Assembly (NCBI GenBank): GCA_017461825.1
Contig: JAFTXB010000226.1
Span: forward strand, 1-5,355
Direction of reading: 5' to 3'
Length of the DNA: 5,355 nucleotides
Origin: Clostridia bacterium
GTDB lineage: Bacteria > Bacillota > Clostridia > Oscillospirales > CAG-272
The notes below the pieces were generated by a model. The model had not been told where the DNA came from and ran no database searches. It worked only from the letters and a program-made list of their open reading frames with translations. Within the stretch, counting starts at the first letter, position 1, and every line of letters begins with the position of its first letter. The translations under genes were made by a program, and so were the position numbers. Below are positions 1 to 5,316 of this stretch, in pieces.

Positions 1-35
1 GTGTGGAGTTTTTGTGTTGCGGTGGGCGGTTGTTG

Positions 36-140
36 CGGGAGGAGCAATTCTCGCTGCAGCTCGGTCACACTCGCGTTCTGACATCACACCGTGATGTCAT
101 TCATTACGCTCGTGTCGCTTCGCTACCCCTGCCCTACAAG
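36..140 (-). repeat. Fold-back (REP/MITE-like) intergenic repeat, left copy
   Basis: Positions 36-127 are the reverse complement of 5222-5313, with one difference in 92 bases (A at 58 against C at 5291). Similarity continues with small indels to the CCTACAAG at 133-140. The core is a perfect stem, TGACATCAC (79-87) and GTGATGTCA (91-99), around a 3-nt loop. The outer ends GGGAGGAGC and GCTACC..CCC are imperfectly complementary, so the unit can fold back on itself. No transposase is present. It can be read through in some frames without stops, but nothing indicates translation. The strand is set so that the GTAGGG end is 5', as in the right-hand copy. It looks like a dispersed non-autonomous repeat; its copy number in the genome cannot be seen here. 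Confidence 0.8.
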
Positions 141-255
141 ATTGTACGTTTTCTCATAAAACTAACATTGGTAAGAATTCAGGGTCTCGGTGGCCCCTGA
201 ATTCTACGGGAGCAACTACCGTCAGCGTAGAAAGTGAGAACGTATTACTCCCAAT
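141..255. other. Non-coding stretch with potential branched secondary structure
   Basis: There is no credible gene here. Outer complementary segments are ATTG (141-144) with CAAT (252-255), and TACGTT plus CTCA (145-150, 153-156) with TGAGAACGTA (235-244), leaving a 2-nt bulge at 151-152. Inside lies a strong hairpin (174-205) and a weaker one made either by CTACG/CGTAG (204-208 with 226-230) or ACGG/CCGT (206-209 with 219-222). GGGAG (208-212) could also pair with CTCCC (248-252), giving an alternative fold. It may be a small RNA, another intergenic repeat type, or the remnant of one. I do not recognise a known RNA family. The remaining bases 256-296 show nothing I can name. Confidence 0.35.
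174..205. repeat. Perfect 11-bp hairpin with EcoRI-like GAATTC arms
   Basis: AGAATTCAGGG (174-184) is exactly complementary to CCCTGAATTCT (195-205) around a 10-nt loop. The stem can be lengthened by GTA/TAC (171-173 with 205-207) if one A bulges. No T-run follows on either strand, so it is not an obvious intrinsic terminator. It is probably part of the surrounding structured repeat. Confidence 0.6.
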
Positions 256-296
256 TATGAAATGAGACAGGTATTTCCCCACTCTATCCAACCAAT

Positions 297-354
297 CCCT
301 TTTTTAAAAGTTTTGAGGGGTTCCAAGGGGAACTTTTGCAAAAGTTCCCCTTGG
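297..354 (-). terminator. Two-hairpin 3' element downstream of lacZ (probable terminator or mRNA-end structure)
   Basis: Read on the lacZ strand, it begins 27 nt after the stop codon with a perfect 32-bp palindrome (354-323): 15-bp arms CCAAGGGGAACTTTT and AAAAGTTCCCCTTGG around a central GC. A tail ACCCCTCAAAACTTTT follows, then an AAGGG that can form a weak second stem with the CCCCT. The same architecture, 58 nt long, follows galK at 5009-5066. Position and stem strength argue for transcription termination or 3'-end protection. However, no uninterrupted U-run directly follows the main stem, so it is not a textbook Rho-independent terminator. Confidence 0.65.
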
Positions 355-381
355 CGCGTCCCCACGAAAACCGCGTCCCCC

Positions 382-3300
382 TTATTTCTTTGCCTTTTCA
401 AAGGGGCATACGTCATTGACACGGACGGGCAACAGACGGAAGGTGTATCCAAATGCCGTTTCGTTAAGCTGCAGTTCGGGGGAGAGCTTGGGTCCGCAGG
501 AGTTTGATCCGATACCGCTGTGCATGTAGTCGATGTGAACGACGGTCTCTGCCATGGGCTCCAGTTCGTAGTCGTGTGCGGTTTTAAAGAGCTGCTCGGG
601 GGTAAAGTGCGAGCAGTTAAAGCTAAAGGTTGCGCTGTCATTTGCACCGGTTGCAAGCAAGCCTTGTCCCGCAAGGTTGGCTACCTCCATCCAATGCGTG
701 TCGGTGTGAGCCATGTTTTCCTGCGGACGGACATAGTGCTCAAAATGCTCTGTAACCGTTGTGGTAAACAGCCCCATGTGCGATGCATGGCGTTTGTCTC
801 TGTAGGACTCCACCGGACCTCTACCAAAGTAGCGGAGCTGCTCGCAATCGGCGGGCATTTGGAACATAAAACCAAAGCGAGGCAGGAAGTGGTCGTATTC
901 GGCACATCTTGTAGCTTCTGTCGTAACCGTCACACCCTCGTTGCGAATGAATTTATACGTCACATTCATGCGAAGCACAGGCCGTCTTGCAAGTGCACCG
1001 ATCGAAAGCTTTGCCGACACGACGATCTCGTTTTCGGTCTGTTCTGTAATGTTACACTCATAACACTTGGTATGCATACGGTCAAAACCGACCTTCAGCC
1101 AATCGGACTTGACCTTTCTGTCATTGTCGGTGGGAGCACGCCAGATATAGGGCTTGACGGGAGTAGTCAGAAATTCCTTTCCGTCTCCCACGATCGAGGA
1201 GATCAAGCCGTGGAGGCGGTCGACGGTATAAACGCACGCACCGTCGGTCACACAAATCGTCTTTTCATCTTCCTTCACAGCAAAGGTCTGTACCACCGTC
1301 TTTTGAGAAAGTTTTTGCATCTCAGCGCAGTCAAGCTTTACCTGCTCCATGGCAACCTCGTAACCCATTTCAGCCCACGGGTGAGCGACATTCGAGCGGA
1401 AGGAAAGATTCAGATAGCAAAATCCGTCAAGTGCCGCGAGATCGCCGAGGTCGAGCTTGTAGGTCTTTCGGTACTGCGGCAGGATGTTCAGTCCCGTCAC
1501 TCTTCCCTGCCGGATCACCTTGCCGTTGCGCTCGACAGTCCAGATCATATCAAGATCGGTAAGAGCTGTAAAATAGCGCATGTTGCGGAGGGTTACAGTG
1601 CCCTTTTCGGCATTGAAGTCGGTCAGGCGCACGGGGCGCAGAACCTGCTTGTATTCCAACATGCCCGTGTGCACACGGCGGTCGGGGTAAACGAGACCGT
1701 CCACGCAGAAGTTACTGTCATGGAGCACATTGCCCATGTCGCCGCCGTAGATAAACTTGGGGTTGCCGGGAGTACCAATGTCCACGCTGTGGTCGAGCAT
1801 TTCCCAAACGCATCCGCCAAAGAAGGAGTCGTATTTGTAGATCGTCTGCCAGTATTCCTCCAGATCCCCGGGGCCGTTGCCCATTGCATGGCTGTATTCG
1901 CAGAGGAACAGAGGCTTGGAAACATTGTTGTTTTTGATATAGACGTCAATGCACTCGTCGGTGGTAATATACATGCGGCTGTCCACATCGATGTAATCGC
2001 AATCCAGCTTTTTGCGATCCTCGGCAGTGGTGGCATTGCCGTAAAGTTTGAAAAACCTTCTCGAAGCGTCCTCGCAATGAACAATACAGCCCGGCATACG
2101 GTCGTGGAAATATTGGCTCATGAGGCGGTGGTTCAGTCCCGTTCCGCTCTCGTTTCCAACCGACCACATCAGAACGCAGGCGTGGTTTTTGTCTCTCTCA
2201 AACATCCGCTCGGCGCGGTCGAGATAGCTTTCTGTCCATGCGGGGTTATCGGTTAATTCATCCCAGTTGCCAACCGCCTGCATGCCGTGCGTTTCAAGAT
2301 CGGTCTCGTCGCAGACATAAAAGCCCAAACGGTCGCAAAGCTCATAGAAACGGGGATCGTTTGGATAGTGACTGGTGCGGATGAAGTTGACGTTGTGCGC
2401 CTTGAGGATGTAAAGATCGCGCAGCATGTGATCCATCGGGGTAGCCGAGCCGAGCTGCGGGTGGCTGTCGTGGCGGTTGACCCCCTTTGCCTTGACCTTC
2501 TTGCCGTTGACATAGATCACCTTTCCCTTGATCTCATAGCGGCGCACGCCTACCTCAATACGGATATGCTCGCCGCCAACCGTGAGATAAAGCTCATAGA
2601 GATCGGGTGTCTCGTCGCTCCACAGCAGGGGGGCGTCAACGTCAAGCGTCAGCACAGCACCGCCGTCAACCGCCACGTTACCGCTTGCGATCTCATTTCC
2701 CTTGGGATCGACCAGCTGATACGTCACATCGGTCTTGCCGTTTGCGGTCAGCTCTGCCGTCAAAGTAGCCTTTTTGAAATTCTCACTCGGAAGTGCGCGT
2801 GTGTAAATATCGGTCAGATACACGGGATCACGCAAAAGCAGATAGACCTCACGGAAGATGCCCGAGAAACGGATCTTGTCCTGATCCTCGAGATACGAGC
2901 CGTCGCACCACTTGATCACCAAAACCTTAATGTTGTTCTTACCCGCAACGAGATAATCGTCCACGGGGATCTCACTGGTCATGTGGCTGACCTGGCTGTA
3001 CGCAACAAATTTGTTGTTGACATAAACATAAAAGCAGGAATCCACGCCCTCAAAGACCAGCTTGATCTTACGGCTTTTCAGCGTTTCGGCATCGATCTCA
3101 AAATCGCGCTCGTAAAGTCCGCAGGGATTATCATCGGGCACGTGTGGAGGATCAACGGGGAACGGATAGCGCACATTGGTGTAATTGGGCGTATCGTAGC
3201 CTCTGCCGAGTGCCATCTGCCACGACATGGGAACGTTTAAGCGTTCAGCTTCCCCCGCAAAATCGGGTGCGGTAAAATCCTTTACATCATTTACCGACTT

Positions 3301-3471
3301 GTAATAACGGAAGCTCCACTCGCCGCAAAGCGAGAGAAAGCGGTTGGATGCCGAGCGGTTGCCGGTTTTTGCCGCCTCTTTGCTGCCGTAAGGGATGAAA
3401 TACGCACGCGGCTTGTCACAACCAACGTGCAGATGCTCTTGAGAAAGATGATAACCAAAAGTTAAGCTCAT
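382..3471 (-). CDS. lacZ: Beta-galactosidase, glycoside hydrolase family 2 (LacZ type)
   Basis: It is a 1029-residue retaining beta-galactosidase that hydrolyses lactose and related beta-galactosides; the length matches E. coli LacZ. From the sequence I infer a sugar-binding jelly roll (about 43-214), an Ig-like domain (216-311), the TIM barrel (313-611), the fourth domain (about 620-720) and the C-terminal beta-galactosidase small-chain domain (about 740-1012). The GH2 acid/base signature is DKNHACVLMWSVGNE with E441 as acid/base. The nucleophile is E525 in LFLCEYSHAMGN. Other active-site motifs include D198 (LEDQD), H368 (RTSHYPND), H395 (LETHGM) and H430. The position equivalent to E. coli W999 appears to be C992 (SNSCGPKL), a variant I associate with many non-enterobacterial homologues. 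There is no signal peptide or membrane segment, so it should be cytoplasmic. The ATG at 3471 is preceded by AGAAAGGA 9 nt upstream. The frame is intact. It is divergent from galK, which fits a lactose-use locus. Confidence 0.96.
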   Translation of the reverse strand: MSLTFGYHLSQEHLHVGCDKPRAYFIPYGSKEAAKTGNRSASNRFLSLCGEWSFRYYKSVNDVKDFTAPDFAGEAERLNVPMSWQMALGRGYDTPNYTNVRYPFPVDPPHVPDDNPCGLYERDFEIDAETLKSRKIKLVFEGVDSCFYVYVNNKFVAYSQVSHMTSEIPVDDYLVAGKNNIKVLVIKWCDGSYLEDQDKIRFSGIFREVYLLLRDPVYLTDIYTRALPSENFKKATLTAELTANGKTDVTYQLVDPKGNEIASGNVAVDGGAVLTLDVDAPLLWSDETPDLYELYLTVGGEHIRIEVGVRRYEIKGKVIYVNGKKVKAKGVNRHDSHPQLGSATPMDHMLRDLYILKAHNVNFIRTSHYPNDPRFYELCDRLGFYVCDETDLETHGMQAVGNWDELTDNPAWTESYLDRAERMFERDKNHACVLMWSVGNESGTGLNHRLMSQYFHDRMPGCIVHCEDASRRFFKLYGNATTAEDRKKLDCDYIDVDSRMYITTDECIDVYIKNNNVSKPLFLCEYSHAMGNGPGDLEEYWQTIYKYDSFFGGCVWEMLDHSVDIGTPGNPKFIYGGDMGNVLHDSNFCVDGLVYPDRRVHTGMLEYKQVLRPVRLTDFNAEKGTVTLRNMRYFTALTDLDMIWTVERNGKVIRQGRVTGLNILPQYRKTYKLDLGDLAALDGFCYLNLSFRSNVAHPWAEMGYEVAMEQVKLDCAEMQKLSQKTVVQTFAVKEDEKTICVTDGACVYTVDRLHGLISSIVGDGKEFLTTPVKPYIWRAPTDNDRKVKSDWLKVGFDRMHTKCYECNITEQTENEIVVSAKLSIGALARRPVLRMNVTYKFIRNEGVTVTTEATRCAEYDHFLPRFGFMFQMPADCEQLRYFGRGPVESYRDKRHASHMGLFTTTVTEHFEHYVRPQENMAHTDTHWMEVANLAGQGLLATGANDSATFSFNCSHFTPEQLFKTAHDYELEPMAETVVHIDYMHSGIGSNSCGPKLSPELQLNETAFGYTFRLLPVRVNDVCPFEKAKK

Positions 3472-3480
3472 GACGGAAGT

Positions 3481-3488
3481 TCCTTTCT
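3481..3488 (-). promoter_or_regulatory. Ribosome binding site of lacZ
   Basis: AGAAAGGA on the minus strand ends 9 nt before the ATG at 3471. It supports that ATG as the start. Confidence 0.75.
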
Positions 3489-3528
3489 GTGCTTTGATTT
3501 ATGATGTGTTTTTTACGGTTCTGCTTTT

Positions 3529-3557
3529 ATTTTGCCATAAAAAGCCTCTTTTGTCAA
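3529..3557 (-). promoter_or_regulatory. Predicted sigma-A promoter of lacZ
   Basis: On the minus strand a perfect -35 box TTGACA (3557-3552) is followed by a 17-bp spacer and a weak -10 box CAAAAT (3534-3529). The weak -10 is preceded by TGG, giving an extended -10. The predicted start of transcription is near 3522, leaving a leader of about 50 nt. A strong -35 with a poor -10 is compatible with a regulated promoter, but this is inferred from sequence alone. Confidence 0.6.
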
Positions 3558-3576
3558 TCCTAAATTATTGCGGAAA

Positions 3577-3602
3577 TATAACAATCTTGCAAAAAAGTTA
3601 TA
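3577..3602. promoter_or_regulatory. Inverted repeat between the divergent promoters, candidate operator
   Basis: TATAAC (3577-3582) and GTTATA (3597-3602) are exact inverted half-sites separated by 14 nt. They lie in the AT-rich segment between the two -35 boxes, where one regulator could act on both genes. The half-sites are only 6 bp and AT-rich, so chance occurrence is quite possible. No regulator gene is present to support the assignment. Confidence 0.25.
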
Positions 3603-3628
3603 AAATGCACCTTTTTTTATGATTTTTT

Positions 3629-3647
3629 TGGAAAAGCATTGATTCCA
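3629..3647. promoter_or_regulatory. Inverted repeat TGGAA-N9-TTCCA over the galK -35 box, candidate operator
   Basis: TGGAA (3629-3633) and TTCCA (3643-3647) are 5-bp inverted half-sites. They cover the -35 hexamer of galK (3639-3644), where a bound repressor would block RNA polymerase. The centre lacks the CG dinucleotide of typical LacI/CcpA operators, so if real it belongs to another regulator type. The evidence is weak. Confidence 0.25.
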
Positions 3648-3667
3648 CCTGAAAAATGTGGTATAAT
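3639..3667 (+). promoter_or_regulatory. Predicted sigma-A promoter of galK with extended -10
   Basis: TTGATT (3639-3644), a 17-bp spacer, then a perfect TATAAT (3662-3667) preceded by TGG (3659-3661), which makes an extended -10. The predicted transcription start is near 3674, with a leader of about 40 nt before the ATG at 3713. This is a stronger consensus match than the lacZ promoter. Confidence 0.75.
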
Positions 3668-3696
3668 AAATCGGTTAGAGAACAAAAAACCACTAC

Positions 3697-3704
3697 GGAA
3701 AGGA
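3697..3704 (+). promoter_or_regulatory. Ribosome binding site of galK that decides the start
   Basis: GGAAAGGA ends 8 nt before ATG 3713. The in-frame upstream ATG at 3656 has no such site and lies upstream of the -10 box, so its codons would not be transcribed from this promoter. The start is therefore placed at 3713. Confidence 0.8.
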
Positions 3705-3712
3705 TACTACAT

Positions 3713-4993
3713 ATGAATACCACGCAACTCAAAACAGCGATCCTGAACGGCAAATTTGACGAACGCTTTGCTTACATTTACGGCGAGGGTGCCGTAGAAG
3801 CGCAAAAGGCGCGCTACGCCGCCGCCGTTGACGCATTTGCCGAGCTGTACGGCACCAACCGCGACGCCGCCCTTTATTCGGTGGCAGGCCGCTCCGAGCT
3901 TTCGGGCAACCACACCGACCACAACCACGGCTGTGTCATTGCCGCCTCGATCGACCTTGACATCATTGCGGTTGCCGCTCCCAATTCCGAAAATGTCATT
4001 CGCGTAAAGAGCGAGGGCTTTGACGAAGACGTAGTGGACATCAATACATTTACCGAACCGCGGAAGAATCCCGAAGGACATTCCGACGAACTGATCGCGG
4101 GCATGGTCGCCGGTTTCCGAAAGGATGGCTACGCTGTCGGTGGCTTTGACGCTTACACAACCTCCAACGTTCTCAAGGGCTCGGGCATTTCGTCCTCCGC
4201 CGCTTTTGAAGATATGATCGGTAACATCCTCAGCCACATCTACAATGACGGCAAGGTTGACAACGTGGAGATCGCAAAGCTGGCGCAGTACGCTGAAAAC
4301 AAATTTTTTGGCAAGCCCTGCGGACTGATGGATCAGGTGGCGTGTGCCGTTGGCGGCATCGTTGCCATCGATTTTAAGGATCCCTCGGCTCCCGTGATCG
4401 AAAAGGTTGATTTTGATATTTCCGGTGCGGGCTATAACCTCTGCATCGTCAACACCGGTGGAAACCACGCCGATCTCACAGACGATTACGCATCGGTTCC
4501 CGCCGAAATGAAGGCTGTTGCAGCCGCCATGGGCAAGGCAGTTTTGCGTGACTGCGACGAGCAGGCTGTGATCGATGCAATTCCCTCTCTGCGTGAAACC
4601 GTCGGTGACCGTGCGATCCTCCGCGCACTCCACTTCTATGCCGAGAACCGCCGTGTCGCCGCGCAAAAATCCGCACTTCTTGCAGGAAACATTGACGCCT
4701 TTTTTGACGGCGTGATCGCCTCGGGACGCTCGTCGTTCTGCTATCTGCAAAACGTATACACCTGCAAAAATCTCTCCGAGCAGGGGCTCTCGCTGGCTCT
4801 CTGTCTTGCGGAAAAAGAGCTTGCGGGCAAAAAAGCCGCTTGGCGTGTACATGGCGGCGGCTTTGCGGGAACCATTCAGGCATTTGTTCCTACGGCTGAT
4901 GTCGAAAACTTCCGCGTTGCCATGGACGCCGCTTTGGGTGTCGGTAGATGTATGGTGCTCCGCATCCGCCCCGTCGGCGCTGTAAAAATTTGA
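3713..4993 (+). CDS. galK: Galactokinase-family GHMP kinase
   Basis: This 426-residue cytoplasmic kinase is predicted to phosphorylate galactose at C1 with ATP, the first committed step of the Leloir pathway. The GHMP pattern is complete: sugar-binding motif AGRSELSGNHTDHNHG (58-73), phosphate-binding loop GSGISSSAAFE (156-166), GKPCGLMDQ (200-208) holding the likely catalytic base D207, and the C-terminal glycine motif HGGGFAGTIQAF (380-391). R60, H67, D69 and Y259 align with sugar-site residues R37, H44, D46 and Y236 of human galactokinase. Two changes stand out: N66 replaces the usual Glu of GEHTDYN and H70 replaces Tyr. The N-terminus before R60 is roughly 20 residues longer than in E. 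coli GalK. From memory, clostridial homologues share both traits. Its pairing with divergent lacZ supports galactose as substrate, but the altered site leaves room for another sugar. The stop is TGA, 15 nt before the downstream hairpin. The frame is intact. Confidence 0.87.
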   Translation: MNTTQLKTAILNGKFDERFAYIYGEGAVEAQKARYAAAVDAFAELYGTNRDAALYSVAGRSELSGNHTDHNHGCVIAASIDLDIIAVAAPNSENVIRVKSEGFDEDVVDINTFTEPRKNPEGHSDELIAGMVAGFRKDGYAVGGFDAYTTSNVLKGSGISSSAAFEDMIGNILSHIYNDGKVDNVEIAKLAQYAENKFFGKPCGLMDQVACAVGGIVAIDFKDPSAPVIEKVDFDISGAGYNLCIVNTGGNHADLTDDYASVPAEMKAVAAAMGKAVLRDCDEQAVIDAIPSLRETVGDRAILRALHFYAENRRVAAQKSALLAGNIDAFFDGVIASGRSSFCYLQNVYTCKNLSEQGLSLALCLAEKELAGKKAAWRVHGGGFAGTIQAFVPTADVENFRVAMDAALGVGRCMVLRIRPVGAVKI

Positions 4994-5008
4994 TATAGGA
5001 TGCGATTT

Positions 5009-5066
5009 GTGGGGAAACTTTTGAAAAAGTTTCCCCACACCCCTTCAAAACTTTCAAGGAAGGGGG
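5009..5066 (+). terminator. Two-hairpin 3' element downstream of galK (probable terminator or mRNA-end structure)
   Basis: It starts 15 nt after the galK stop. GTGGGGAAACTTTT (5009-5022) pairs with AAAAGTTTCCCCAC (5025-5038). A tail follows in which CCCCTTC (5040-5046) pairs with GAAGGGG (5059-5065) across AAAACTTTC. The counterpart after lacZ (297-354) has the same length, order and tail and reads the same way relative to its gene. Compared with that copy, the main stem gains an A on one side and a matching T on the other, so pairing is kept. No U-run follows the main stem. Confidence 0.7.
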
Positions 5067-5076
5067 TATTTAGATA

Positions 5077-5143
5077 TAACGGGATGTTTGCGTCTCGTTG
5101 CAAGGTCAGGGGCAAAATCGGCGTGGCTTGTCCTCTGACTTTG
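5077..5143 (+). other. Two adjacent hairpins with G-U wobbles, possible structured RNA
   Basis: The first hairpin pairs AACGGGATG (5078-5086) with CGTCTCGTT (5091-5099) around a TTTG loop, using two G-U wobbles. The second starts right after it: CAAGGTCAGGGG (5101-5112) pairs with CCTCTGACTTTG (5132-5143) over a 19-nt loop, again with two G-U pairs. These wobbles would be C-A mismatches in the opposite strand, so any RNA would be read on the plus strand. It could be part of the galK 3' UTR, a small RNA, or repeat sequence. No known family is recognised. Confidence 0.35.
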
Positions 5144-5168
5144 TAGGGGACGGAGCCTCGACGTCCCG
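5138..5168 (+). repeat. Short REP-like element, GTAGGGGACG...CGTCCCG type
   Basis: GGGACG (5147-5152) pairs with CGTCCC (5162-5167) over a 9-nt loop. The element opens with ACTTTGTAGGGGA, which recurs exactly at 5209-5221 at the head of the next, different repeat. I recall similar GTAGGGGACG elements as common intergenic repeats in clostridial genomes; only one copy is visible here. Confidence 0.5.
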
Positions 5169-5208
5169 CAAACAAACGCCCACCGCCGCACAAACGGAAA
5201 ACGAATAA

Positions 5209-5313
5209 ACTTTGTAGGGGAGGTAGCGAAGCGACACGAGCGTAATGAATGACATCACGGTGTGATGTCAGAACGCGAGTGTGACCGAGCCGCAGCGAGA
5301 ATTGCTCCTCCCG
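5209..5313 (+). repeat. Fold-back (REP/MITE-like) intergenic repeat, right copy
   Basis: This is the inverted partner of 36-140; 5222-5313 match the left copy at 91 of 92 positions. The ends GGGGAGGTAGC (5217-5227) and GCTCCTCCC (5304-5312) are complementary apart from one bulged base. GCGT (5240-5243) and ACGC (5273-5276) flank the central stem TGACATCAC (5250-5258) / GTGATGTCA (5262-5270). The whole unit is thus a quasi-palindrome without coding capacity. Together with the left copy it encloses the lacZ-galK segment. Confidence 0.82.
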
Positions 5314-5316
5314 AAA

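Noticed and set aside
3..200. Small open frames through the flanking repeats, giving similar peptides at both ends (also minus strand 4876-5352)
   Set aside because: The peptide similarity follows from the DNA repeat. No ribosome binding site was seen, and the frames run across repeat boundaries, so they are not genes.
520..2256. Long open frame (578 codons) on the plus strand opposite lacZ
   Set aside because: It lies wholly antisense to an intact GH2 gene with all catalytic motifs, and its translation resembles no family I know. It looks like a shadow of lacZ codon bias.
2287..3240. 317-codon plus-strand frame opposite the 5' half of lacZ
   Set aside because: Antisense shadow; no recognisable domain or motif.
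3601..3640. T-runs at 3612-3618 and 3623-3629 as an intrinsic terminator
   Set aside because: No GC-rich stem precedes them, and no gene reads into them. They are better explained as AT-rich promoter upstream sequence.
3707..5038. 443-codon minus-strand frame covering the whole of galK
   Set aside because: It spans galK and runs into the hairpin element. The galK frame carries the full set of GHMP motifs, while this frame has none.
36..5313. Composite transposon or insertion sequence bounded by the inverted repeats
   Set aside because: No transposase or integrase gene, and no target-site duplication can be assessed because the repeats sit at the window edges.
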